Positions 31,905 to 38,349 of a stretch of 64,000 nucleotides of DNA are shown piece by piece. A model generated the notes under the pieces. It ran no database searches. It saw only the letters and a program-made list of their open reading frames with translations, and was not told the DNA's origin. The stretch is from Piscinibacter lacus (GTDB lineage Bacteria; Pseudomonadota; Gammaproteobacteria; Burkholderiales; Burkholderiaceae_C). The position numbers were made by a program, and so were the translations under genes. The number at the start of each line of letters is the position of its first letter. Positions within the stretch are counted from its first letter, which is position 1. The DNA is taken from NCBI RefSeq assembly GCF_016735685.1, contig NZ_JAERRA010000001.1, positions 2,170,001 to 2,234,000 of the forward strand, written 5' to 3'.

Positions 31905-31932
31905 AATGTACCGGGTATGGCTAAGGTGTAAA
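31905..31932 (-). promoter_or_regulatory. candidate late promoter (PR'-like)
   Basis: Minus-strand TTTACA, 16-bp spacer, TACATT, located in the gap between the Q-like gene and the HNH gene. The hexamers match the sigma-70 consensus at 5 and 4 of 6 positions. Confidence 0.5.
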
Positions 31933-31942
31933 ACCCCCCGGC

Positions 31943-32377
31943 TCATCGCGTGAGCCCCCGCACCGCCGGCACGGCCGGCAGCACCCCGCGCAGCAGCACC
32001 TGCCTGCGCTCGGCCGCCTGCCGCTCGCGCTCGGCCAGCCAGGCCTGCAGGGCCAGGTCGGCCCGGCACAGCCGCTCCTTCCAGGCCGCCCGGCTGATGC
32101 CCAGACGCGCCGCTCGATCGCCCACCGTGCCGCGGCCCAGGTAGGCCGCCTCCACCGTCTGGCGCAGCTCGTCGCCCAGGGCCCGCACCGCGGCATCCGT
32201 CTCGCTGCCCTCCACATCGCTGATCGGCACCACCGCCTGCGCGCCCCACGGGTCGCGCGCCTCCAGCGCCGCCGCGCCCAGGCGTACCCCCGCAAAGCCC
32301 AGCTTGCCCGAGCCCTGCATCAAGCGCCACATGCCCCACCGCTCCAACCGCAGGTGCATCAGCTCCACACGCCTCAT
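31943..32377 (-). CDS. Q-like late antiterminator/regulator
   Basis: 144 residues, starting MRRVELMHLRLERWGMWRLM (ATG at 32377 with AAGGG 7 nt upstream; a TTG at 32392 is in frame). The N-terminal RLERWGMWR and the C-terminal helix-turn-helix, TVEAAYLGRGTVGDRAARLGISRAAWKERLCRADLALQAWL, follow the plan of phage Q-like antitermination proteins (sigma region 4-like DNA binding). Location immediately before the packaging genes, with a promoter and hairpin between, fits control of the whole late operon. Sequence similarity to classical lambda Q is not obvious, so this is a family-level inference. Confidence 0.68.
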   Translation of the reverse strand: MRRVELMHLRLERWGMWRLMQGSGKLGFAGVRLGAAALEARDPWGAQAVVPISDVEGSETDAAVRALGDELRQTVEAAYLGRGTVGDRAARLGISRAAWKERLCRADLALQAWLAERERQAAERRQVLLRGVLPAVPAVRGLTR

Positions 32378-32404
32378 CGCGCAACCCTTCAAATCGTTTG
32401 AATG

Positions 32405-33250
32405 TCAGCTCGGCCGCGGCAGGCCACGGGCCTCCAGCGCAGCCAGCAAGTCGGCCACCCTTCGCGCGCCATCCGGCGGCGGATCGAGGCCCAGCAGCTC
32501 GCCCAGCACCCTCGGTGCGCCTCCATCGGGCGCAGGCAGCTCTGCCCTGGGCAGACCTCCCCCTTCAAGAGCCGCTTGTGTCTGCCACACCGCCCGCGCG
32601 GGGCGGCTCACTGCGGCAGGGGGGCGTGGCGGCGCTGCCGCCAGTCCTGGCCCCCTTGGGGGGGCCTGGCCCAGTTGTTCCTCAGCAGGCCGATCTGCCC
32701 GTGCCGTTGCGCTGCCCTGTGGATAACTACCCCCCAAGACATGCTTCGCAGTTAGAGAACTAGGCTCTTGAGCCACCTGCCCCAAACCCTGCCCGCTTCT
32801 TCGGTGGCGGCGCTGGTAAGTGCTTGTCGGCACACGGATTTTGGGTTGTCCACAACCCGCCGAAACCCTGCCCTCTTCCCCCTTGGGCGCACTGAGGCCA
32901 GCTCGACCTGGAAGCCGCAAAAAAAGCGCCCCCGTCTTCTCGTTGCGCACCGCATCGCGGCGCACCAGGGCCTTCGCCTCCAGCTCGTCCAGCGCATCGC
33001 GCAGGCGCCTGCGCGTCACGTCATCGCGCGTGCGGCCGTTGGCGGCCGGGTCCACCCCGCACACCACCTCGAGCGCCATGTAGCTCGTGCGCACCGCGCC
33101 CGTCGCATGGTCGGCAATCGCCAGCAGCTCAAGCAGCAGCACCCGCGCCAGCAGCGAAAGGCCCCGCTGCCGCTGCAGCTCGCCCCCGCCCACCATCACG
33201 AAGTCTGGCGCCCGCTCCAGGCGGTCCCGCGTGGTCGGTGCGCCCATCAT
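32405..33250 (-). CDS. winged-helix replication-type protein (O-like)
   Basis: 281 residues. Residues 15-120 form a winged-helix region typical of phage replication initiators (GLSLLARVLLLELLAIADHATGAVRTSYMALEVV, then TRRRLRDALDELEAKALVRRD). From about 130 on it is low-complexity and Pro/Ala-rich. DnaA-box-like sequences lie inside the gene (32718-32726, 32846-32854), as lambda ori lies inside O. A seven-T run (32919-32925) in the coding strand is a possible slippage point; the -1/+1 frames downstream stay open for about 60 codons. The start overlaps the preceding gene stop as ATGA. No helicase-loader gene follows. Confidence 0.6.
   Translation of the reverse strand: MMGAPTTRDRLERAPDFVMVGGGELQRQRGLSLLARVLLLELLAIADHATGAVRTSYMALEVVCGVDPAANGRTRDDVTRRRLRDALDELEAKALVRRDAVRNEKTGALFLRLPGRAGLSAPKGEEGRVSAGCGQPKIRVPTSTYQRRHRRSGQGLGQVAQEPSSLTAKHVLGGSYPQGSATARADRPAEEQLGQAPPRGPGLAAAPPRPPAAVSRPARAVWQTQAALEGGGLPRAELPAPDGGAPRVLGELLGLDPPPDGARRVADLLAALEARGLPRPS
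32718..32854. other. putative prophage replication origin with DnaA-box-like sites
   Basis: TGTGGATAA at 32718-32726 is an exact DnaA box on the minus strand (TTATCCACA). TTGTCCACA at 32846-32854, within the palindrome GGGTTGTCCACAACCC, differs at one base. The DNA next to the first site (32720-32770) is locally AT-richer than the 70% GC surroundings. Confidence 0.5.
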
Positions 33251-33579
33251 GCCACCCCGCCTGGCCCCGGCCCGGCCGGCAGCGGCACCGCCGCCCACCA
33301 GCCCAGCACCGCGCTGACCCGCGCCACAGCACCCGCCTGGGCCGAGTTGGCCAGGCCCTGCACCGTGCCCAGGGCATACACCACCAGCGGCTTGCACACC
33401 CCCGGCAGCCTGGCCGAACCCACCGGCACCACATCGCCGCAGCGCCGCATGTTCTTCAGGGCAACACGCGCCGCCTCAAAGCCCACCCGCGCCCGCTCAG
33501 CCAGCGCCCGATAGTGCGCCCGGCCCAGCACCCGCAGCGCCTCCAGCAGCGCCTGCCGCACCTCGCCACGGGGCCGCAT
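33247..33579 (-). CDS. small winged-helix-like protein
   Basis: 110 residues, MRPRGEVRQALLEALRVLGRAHYRALAERARVGFEAARVALKNMRRCGDVVPVG: a helix-turn-helix with a wing is likely in the first 60 residues. Function unknown. ATG at 33579 overlaps the upstream TGA by one base (TGATG) and its stop overlaps the O-like start, so it is one link in a tightly coupled early set. Confidence 0.62.
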   Translation of the reverse strand: MRPRGEVRQALLEALRVLGRAHYRALAERARVGFEAARVALKNMRRCGDVVPVGSARLPGVCKPLVVYALGTVQGLANSAQAGAVARVSAVLGWWAAVPLPAGPGPGGVA

Positions 33580-33914
33580 CACGCCACCCCGCCCGAAGCT
33601 GCCGCAGGCCCTGATGGTGCCGCCGGCTCGGCATCCGCCACCGTCGTCGCGCGCTCATCCCACAAGCGCAGCGCATCGTCCAGCGGCATGGCCAGGCGGT
33701 ACTGCTTCACCGTCGTAGGCCCCCGGCCATCCGGCCGGTGCCACTGGTCCTCGACCAGGATGCCCGCCTCACGGAAGTCATGCACCCGCTGCGGCAGCGT
33801 CATCAAGCCCACCGCCTGCAGCGCATCCAGCGCCGTCATCCAGCCGCGGGAAAGCTGCACCAGCAGCAAGCGCGCCTTCGTCGGCCGCGCCGGCTTCAGC
33901 CCCGGGCCGCTCAA
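33579..33914 (-). CDS. small helix-turn-helix protein
   Basis: 111 residues. RGWMTALDALQAVGLMTLPQRVHDFREAGILVEDQWHR is the pattern of the phage helix-turn-helix family that starts near residue 20 (T-x-x-D-A-L...L-x-x-R-V-x-x-L/F-R). It probably binds DNA in early gene control or replication. Start ATGA on the cupin-like gene, stop overlapping the next ATG. Confidence 0.68.
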   Translation of the reverse strand: MSGPGLKPARPTKARLLLVQLSRGWMTALDALQAVGLMTLPQRVHDFREAGILVEDQWHRPDGRGPTTVKQYRLAMPLDDALRLWDERATTVADAEPAAPSGPAAASGGVA

Positions 33915-34666
33915 AGCGCACCCCCGGCCTGGCCCTGCGGCACATCAAGCTGCTCGGCCTGCGCCTGGCGCAGCCGCGCCGCGCGTGCAGCCTCATCGGC
34001 CAGGTACTGGCGCCAGGGCACCTTATGCCCATCCACCAGAAAGCCCCACGTGCCGCGCTTGCGCCACGTGATGAACAACGTCATCACCCCGCCCGGGGAA
34101 ACCTCCGTGATCCGGTGGTACTGCCCGAACAGCAGCCGCCCCGTGTAGCCGGCCGAGCGAATCGCCTCGCCCTCGATGCGCTGCTCCTTGTACCAACCCC
34201 GCAGCACCAGCGTGCGCGCATTCCAGGGGTGATCGTGCAGATGGCGGTCCAAGTCCTCCCGCATGATCCAGTGCAGCCGCACGCTGGGCAGCCAGCGCCA
34301 GCGGGCCGGCCCCTGCTCGCCATCGGCCGTGCGGCCGTAGGGGTTGGCCAGCCAATAGCGCGCCATGTACACCTCGCGCCCATCGGCCGAAGTGATGTGC
34401 GTGTACGGCGTGCGAATCGCCCGCCCCAGCAAAGCCAGGCGCAGGCCCGGCCAGCCGGCCAGCGTGCGCGCCAGCACCGCCCAGCCCGCCTGCGAAACCG
34501 CCGCCCCCGCCCGGGCCAGCAAGCCCCGGGCAGCGCTGGCCCCCATGATGGGGGGCACTGCGGCAACACCCAGGGCGCAGGATGCGGGCATGGACGACAG
34601 CAGCTTGTCAGCTTCAGCCCTGGGCAAAGGCTCCGGCGCCATGGCGCGCTTGGCGGATTCACTCAT
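33911..34666 (-). CDS. cupin-like phage protein of unknown function
   Basis: 251 residues, starting MSESAKRAMAPEPLPRAEAD; the ATG overlaps the Cro-like gene end by 8 nt. Residues about 60-100 are hydrophobic Ala/Leu-rich (VSQAGWAVLARTLAGWPGLRLALLG), possibly membrane-associated. The core LHWIMREDLDRHLHDHPWNARTLVLRGWYKEQ with H-x-H-D-H-P looks like a metal-binding cupin barrel, followed by QYHRITEVSPGGVMTLFITWRKRGTWGF. Proteins of this type are common in phages of Burkholderiales but have no assigned role. Confidence 0.6.
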   Translation of the reverse strand: MSESAKRAMAPEPLPRAEADKLLSSMPASCALGVAAVPPIMGASAARGLLARAGAAVSQAGWAVLARTLAGWPGLRLALLGRAIRTPYTHITSADGREVYMARYWLANPYGRTADGEQGPARWRWLPSVRLHWIMREDLDRHLHDHPWNARTLVLRGWYKEQRIEGEAIRSAGYTGRLLFGQYHRITEVSPGGVMTLFITWRKRGTWGFLVDGHKVPWRQYLADEAARAARLRQAQAEQLDVPQGQAGGAL

Positions 34667-34967
34667 GGCAGGCCGCCTCCTTCGCGGCGGAGGCGGCTTG
34701 GGGGGCAACTGGGGCGGCGTCAGCCCGGTGCAGCGGCTGCGGCAGCGCCGGTGCACCGGGCAAGCCGATCAGCTCGGGCCAGATCTCGTGCCAGTCGAGG
34801 GGGCGCAGGTCCCAGCGCATGACCTGGCGGCCCGTGCCCTGCTCGATCTGCACTGCACGCTTGATGGGTACACCGTCCCTACGCCACTGGACGCAGCTCG
34901 GCGCGCTGACGCCGCAAATCTTTGCGACCTTGGCGGGGCCGCCAGCCAGATCAATCGGGTGAGTCAT
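34659..34967 (-). CDS. Cro/YdaS-family DNA-binding regulator
   Basis: 102 residues. MTHPIDLAGGPAKVAKICGVSAPSCVQWRRDGVPIKRAVQIEQGTGRQVMRWDLRP is a Cro/YdaS-type helix-turn-helix (AxLLGVS.., W..G.VP..R...IE..TG..V). It is divergent from the CI-like repressor, as cro is from cI, and is the first gene of the leftward operon. The promoter -10 ends 7 nt before the ATG, so the mRNA is probably leaderless or nearly so. The rest of the protein is a Pro/Ala-rich tail. Confidence 0.82.
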   Translation of the reverse strand: MTHPIDLAGGPAKVAKICGVSAPSCVQWRRDGVPIKRAVQIEQGTGRQVMRWDLRPLDWHEIWPELIGLPGAPALPQPLHRADAAPVAPQAASAAKEAACHE

Positions 34968-34973
34968 CCCGGC

Positions 34974-35002
34974 ATGATAGGTGCACCTAACACTCAAAGC
35001 AA
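34974..35002 (-). promoter_or_regulatory. leftward early promoter with operator
   Basis: Minus-strand TTGCTT, 17-bp spacer, TATCAT (5/6 match). The operator TAGGTGCACCTAA (34978-34990) overlaps the -10 and spacer; a second operator-like copy (35001-35013) covers the -35. The rightward promoter at 36239 has the same layout. Confidence 0.78.
34978..34990. promoter_or_regulatory. operator site 1
   Basis: TAGGTGCACCTAA, nearly perfect 13-bp palindrome in the leftward promoter. Related sites: 35001-35013, 36226-36238, 36252-36264. Likely bound by the CI-like and Cro-like proteins. Confidence 0.75.
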
Positions 35003-35013
35003 GGCACACCTAA
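35001..35013. promoter_or_regulatory. operator site 2
   Basis: AAGGCACACCTAA, one half-site matching site 1 exactly, centre 23 bp away. A further degenerate copy (TTAGGCTTGGCTTA, 35025-35038) touches the repressor start codon and may serve autoregulation. Confidence 0.6.
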
Positions 35014-35037
35014 CAATCTGGGTCTTAGGCTTGGCTT

Positions 35038-35439
35038 ATGAGTAGCCTAGCCGACCGCCTGAAGCGCGCCCTCGCGCGCAAGCCCGGGACCAGCCAAGCT
35101 GGACTCGCCGCCTACTGCGGCGTCAAAGCCCCATCAGTATCACAGTGGTTTTCTGGCGAAACCAAAACTCTTAAATCAAGCTCGCTGCGCAAAGCAGCCG
35201 AGTACCTGGGATGCTCGCGCGATTGGCTTGAAACCGGGCTTGGCTTGCCTGAGTGGGAGGGCACGATTGCGAGCAGCCCAACAGCAGAAGAGCCACGACC
35301 GGACTACGATAGCGATTGGCCTTTTAAATCCTTCAATGCAAGCGACATTCGCGCATTGCCAGCGGATCAACTCCAAATGATCGAGTCATATATTCGCGCC
35401 TTTGTTGACATGTCAAAGCTCAACAACCGCGCAGCATAA
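35038..35439 (+). CDS. CI-like repressor without peptidase domain
   Basis: 133 residues. Residues 1-70 are a lambda-repressor-type helix-turn-helix (GTSQAGLAAYCGVKAPSVSQWFSGETKTL). The rest (70-133) is short and ends LPADQLQMIESYIRAFVDMS; the S24 LexA-like autocleavage domain of full-length CI proteins is missing. It is divergent from the Cro-like gene and flanked by operators, so it is the prime candidate for maintenance of lysogeny. Without the cleavage domain induction must use another route (for example an antirepressor or control of stability). No ribosome binding site is visible; the message may be leaderless. Confidence 0.82.
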   Translation: MSSLADRLKRALARKPGTSQAGLAAYCGVKAPSVSQWFSGETKTLKSSSLRKAAEYLGCSRDWLETGLGLPEWEGTIASSPTAEEPRPDYDSDWPFKSFNASDIRALPADQLQMIESYIRAFVDMSKLNNRAA

Positions 35440-35553
35440 GAACCGCCCAAGTTTACTTACTGCACGACTACAGCAAGTCAAGAACCCCCAAAGAGGGTGG
35501 CGACCGGGATTGATGCGACCGAACATTGCTACACATCGTCTCGACCTCAAGCC

Positions 35554-36120
35554 ATGAAGCTCATCATCGAATTGACAAAGCTGATCTTTGCAATCTTGGG
35601 GGCAATCATCAGATTGTTCCTGCCTGAGGAGCGCGGCCCAGCCCGGACGCAGCAGCGAAGCTCCCAGAGCGGCCAGGCAAGGGCGCAAGCCAGCAGTTCA
35701 AACAAGGTTGATGGACGCGCATTTGCAGCCAGGGCAGACATACAAGGGCCTGGCGTTTTTCAATGGGAGGTTGTTGGCGAGAGCCACTACACCGAGTCTT
35801 TTTTAGCATTTGACGAGAACCCGAATAGTAGCGACCGAGCATTCGCAGGACTGGCAGAGCTTTTTTGTGATGAAAACAACGTCAAGGATAGTAATGCCGT
35901 TGCAGTGCTGATGCACGGAAGAGTCATCGGTTATGTACCAGCAGCGCTTACCCTAAACGTGCGGCAGCGCCTTGCACGCGAGCTAAAAGGGGTCAAGCGT
36001 GCGACCTGCGTTGCCAAAGTTCTCAGACCGGCGCAACCAGGACACAGTTACTCGGTCTGGCTCGATCTGCCTGACCGCTGGCGTAACGTACTTGCAGAGC
36101 GCGCCAAGAAAAAGCAGTAG
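35554..36120 (+). CDS. membrane-anchored HIRAN-domain protein in the immunity region
   Basis: 188 residues. Residues 3-23 (LIIELTKLIFAILGAIIRLFL) are one N-terminal membrane helix; residues 25-65 are a Gln/Ser-rich linker; residues 70-172 match a HIRAN domain (WEVVGESHYTESFLAF ... ELFCDENNVKDSNAVAVLMHGRVIGYVPA), a fold known from HLTF/Rad5-type helicases that binds 3' ends of single-stranded DNA. It is transcribed in the same direction as the repressor and lies between the two operator clusters, the position of the lambda rex genes, so it should be expressed in the lysogen. Base composition is lower in GC than the late genes. A GTG at 35497 is in frame but less likely. Function not known. Confidence 0.8.
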   Translation: MKLIIELTKLIFAILGAIIRLFLPEERGPARTQQRSSQSGQARAQASSSNKVDGRAFAARADIQGPGVFQWEVVGESHYTESFLAFDENPNSSDRAFAGLAELFCDENNVKDSNAVAVLMHGRVIGYVPAALTLNVRQRLARELKGVKRATCVAKVLRPAQPGHSYSVWLDLPDRWRNVLAERAKKKQ

Positions 36121-36225
36121 CTGGGCACATCGCCGGATGCCCCAAGCCCAGCAGTGGACCTGCCGGCAGACGCATCCACAGAAGCATGTGGACACGCCGT
36201 CACATCCCCTGAAGGACACACAAAG

Positions 36226-36238
36226 TTAGGCCAGCCTA
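36226..36238. promoter_or_regulatory. operator site 3
   Basis: TTAGGCCAGCCTA, reverse complement TAGGCTGGCCTAA, same 13-bp motif as site 1. Lies just upstream of the -35 of the rightward promoter. Confidence 0.7.
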
Positions 36239-36267
36239 TTGCGCTGCAATGTAGGCGCGCCTAACAT
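36239..36267 (+). promoter_or_regulatory. rightward early promoter with operator
   Basis: TTGCGC, 17-bp spacer, TAACAT. Operator site 4 overlaps the spacer and -10 exactly as in the leftward promoter (TTGC...TAGG-GC-CCTA.CAT in both). Transcript would start near 36274. Confidence 0.68.
36252..36264. promoter_or_regulatory. operator site 4
   Basis: TAGGCGCGCCTAA, palindromic 13-mer in the rightward promoter, 26 bp from site 3 centre to centre. Confidence 0.72.
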
Positions 36268-36330
36268 CCGCCCCAACCGCCCCCCACACACCGCCAGCAC
36301 CCGCTGGCAGGGGCGGCCAAGGGGACCTTC

Positions 36331-36654
36331 ATGCACACCGCCCAGGCCGCCAGCGGCCACACCCAAGGTGAGGCCGGCTCATGCCCTGCGCCCACGCCTG
36401 GAGTGACGCCCGCCGCCGACTCAGGCCCCATCCTCATCAACCCGGGCGATGCGCTCGTCCTTCAAACCGACGCGCGCCTCAGCCAAGAGCAGATCCTTGC
36501 GATCCATCAGATGGTTCGGGCGTGGCGCACGCAGGCCAAGCAAGGTGCAAGCAATCCGCTCGTGATCCACGGCGGCCTGAAGCTCGTTGCGGTGATGCAG
36601 ATGCCGCAGGACTCCGACCTCGCCTGCGTGGTCCAAACCTCTCCGGTGGCCTGA
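36331..36654 (+). CDS. hypothetical protein, first gene of rightward operon
   Basis: 107 residues. After a disordered start (about 35 residues), the segment ILINPGDALVLQTDARLSQEQILAIHQMVRAW and NPLVIHGGLKLVAVMQM form a small alpha/beta unit; no family recognised. It starts about 57 nt downstream of the predicted transcription start. The stop overlaps the next start by one base (TGATG). Confidence 0.55.
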   Translation: MHTAQAASGHTQGEAGSCPAPTPGVTPAADSGPILINPGDALVLQTDARLSQEQILAIHQMVRAWRTQAKQGASNPLVIHGGLKLVAVMQMPQDSDLACVVQTSPVA

Positions 36655-37016
36655 TGAGCGCGGCGCAGCACACCGCCCAGGCCGCCAGCGCGCCGGCCAC
36701 GCCGGCACCGCGGCGGATCACGCTGGCCCATGTCGAGCTAGCAATCCACACCGCTCGCACATGCCGCCGCGATGTGCACCTGGCCGGCTTTGCGGCCATG
36801 ACCGGCTACCCGGCCTTCTTCCACAGCTGCCCCGGGCCCACCAAGCGCCGGCCGCACCATGGGCACAACACGCCGGCCTTCATCCCGATGGACACCGGCC
36901 TCATCGCCGAGTTGATCAAACGCACCTGCCGCACCCACGGCCGCGACGAGGTGCGCCGCACCTGGGGGCTGGGCATCCGCGAGCTGCAAGCGCAAGACCT
37001 GAGCAGGCCGGCATGA
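36654..37016 (+). CDS. hypothetical phage protein
   Basis: 120 residues, starting MSAAQHTAQAASAPATPAPR. The body is basic and histidine-rich with HVELAIHTARTCRRDVHLAGFAAMTGYPAFFH and a C-terminal helical HTH-like stretch LIAELIKRTCRTHGRDEVRRTWGLGIRELQAQDL. No known motif. Coupled on both sides by stop/start overlaps. Confidence 0.55.
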   Translation: MSAAQHTAQAASAPATPAPRRITLAHVELAIHTARTCRRDVHLAGFAAMTGYPAFFHSCPGPTKRRPHHGHNTPAFIPMDTGLIAELIKRTCRTHGRDEVRRTWGLGIRELQAQDLSRPA

Positions 37017-37603
37017 CCCCCCACGCACCCACCCCCTGGGCCGGCCGCGACCTGCGCGGCCGCATGCTGGTGCTGCACATGGCCGGCGTGCCCGTGCTGT
37101 GGCAGCCCGGCACCCGCAACCTGAGCGCCACCCAGCACGGCCGGGCCGTGGCCCTGCGCGCCCCGCGCGCCGTGGCCGACCAGCTGCTGCGCCTGAAGCA
37201 CCCCGCCACCGGCGTGCTGCGCCAGGTGCTGGATGTGCGGCGCCCCGCGCCCCCCACCCAGGCCGCCCTGCAGCACGCCCTGAGCGGCGCGCCCCACTGG
37301 CAGCCCAGCGTGCGCTTGAGCCTGCTCGACCTGCTGGAGCCCGGGCTCGACTACCCGCTGCGCCTGTGGCGGCTGCGCGATGCCCTCAGCCCCTGGGGCT
37401 ACCGCGAGCAGCTGGAGGACCCCACCGTCCTCGGCATCGCCGGCGACAGCGCCCGGGCCCTGCAGCTCATCCGCGGCCAACTGGCCCGGCCCTGCGTGGC
37501 CGGCGTGCTGGCCTACCCGCTCGACGCGCACAGCGGCCCCGCCGCCGCACCCTGGCTCATCACCCAGGCCTGCCTGGCCACCCCCCAGCGCAGCGCCGCC
37601 TGA
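37013..37603 (+). CDS. hypothetical phage protein
   Basis: 196 residues, ATGA start. Its Ala/Leu/Arg-rich sequence (LRGRMLVLHMAGVPVLWQPG, PSVRLSLLDLLEPGLDYPLRLWRLRDAL) has mixed alpha/beta character; no motif or membrane helix. Extremely GC-rich with a strong third-position G/C bias, which supports coding but gives long shadow frames. Confidence 0.52.
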   Translation: MTPHAPTPWAGRDLRGRMLVLHMAGVPVLWQPGTRNLSATQHGRAVALRAPRAVADQLLRLKHPATGVLRQVLDVRRPAPPTQAALQHALSGAPHWQPSVRLSLLDLLEPGLDYPLRLWRLRDALSPWGYREQLEDPTVLGIAGDSARALQLIRGQLARPCVAGVLAYPLDAHSGPAAAPWLITQACLATPQRSAA

Positions 37604-37644
37604 GGCCCGCCGCGCCCCACCCCGCCACGAAGGAGGCACCCACC

Positions 37645-38298
37645 ATGCTCGACACCTTTTTCAAGCGCCTGGGCGGCATCGCCCTGGGCAACCCCAAGCT
37701 GCTGGCCGCGCAGGCCACCACCAGCCCCACCGTGCAGGCCGCCATCGACAGCATGGCCCACCCCGCCGGCGGCCCCCAGCCGGCGCCCCCCGCCTGCGCC
37801 ACCCTGCCCACCCGGCCGCTGTGCACCACCGGCAGCAAGCCCCTGCGCTACCGCAGCGCCGCCGCCACCGACGTGGCCGCCACCCTGCGCCGTGCCCGCA
37901 AGGCCCAGGCCGCCAGCGCCAGCCAGCAGGCCGGCCGCCTCAGCGTGGACGACTGCGTCGGCATCGGCTGCCTGCTGCTGATGCTGCTGCTGGCCGCCGT
38001 CAGCCTCGACGGCCTGCTGGATCTGTCGGACAGCACCACCCTCAGCGCCGGCCTGGTGCTGGCCTGGGTGCGCCCCGCTCCCAAGCAGCCCGCCCGGCCC
38101 TGCCCGGCCGATTGCAGCCAGCACCACGCCCAGTGCCCCACCCCCCTGGCCTGCGGCCTGGGCGAAGCGCCCACCCACCACGTCACCTGGGTGTCGCACC
38201 CGGCCGAAGCCGCCGCCCTGCTGGCCGCCCTTGTGCTGGCCGGCCACATCACCCTCACCCTCATCGGCATCAGCCTGCACGCCGGCCTCAGCGCCTGA
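37645..38298 (+). CDS. membrane protein of unknown function in rightward operon
   Basis: 217 residues, starting MLDTFFKRLGGIALGNPKLL after a textbook AGGAGG ribosome binding site. Two hydrophobic segments are visible: CVGIGCLLLMLLLAAVSLDGLLDL (about 108-131) and AALLAALVLAGHITLTLIGISL (about 190-211), with a cysteine/histidine-containing loop between. An inner-membrane protein of the early operon could act in superinfection exclusion; this is only a guess. No family recognised. Confidence 0.58.
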   Translation: MLDTFFKRLGGIALGNPKLLAAQATTSPTVQAAIDSMAHPAGGPQPAPPACATLPTRPLCTTGSKPLRYRSAAATDVAATLRRARKAQAASASQQAGRLSVDDCVGIGCLLLMLLLAAVSLDGLLDLSDSTTLSAGLVLAWVRPAPKQPARPCPADCSQHHAQCPTPLACGLGEAPTHHVTWVSHPAEAAALLAALVLAGHITLTLIGISLHAGLSA

Positions 38299-38349
38299 GC
38301 CTGGGCCCACGCCGCACCTGCTGCCCACCCGCATCGAGGAGACACCCCC

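Larger units (their letters stand above)
36121..36330. promoter_or_regulatory. intergenic control region of the rightward operon
   Basis: Holds the two operators 36226-36238 and 36252-36264 and the promoter 36239-36267. The stretch 36120-36153 can form a stem (GCTGGGC/GCCCAGC) but has no T-tract. No gene is seen. Confidence 0.65.

Noticed and set aside
36120..36155. Terminator after the HIRAN gene
   Set aside because: A GCTGGGC/GCCCAGC stem can form but the loop is long and no T-tract follows.
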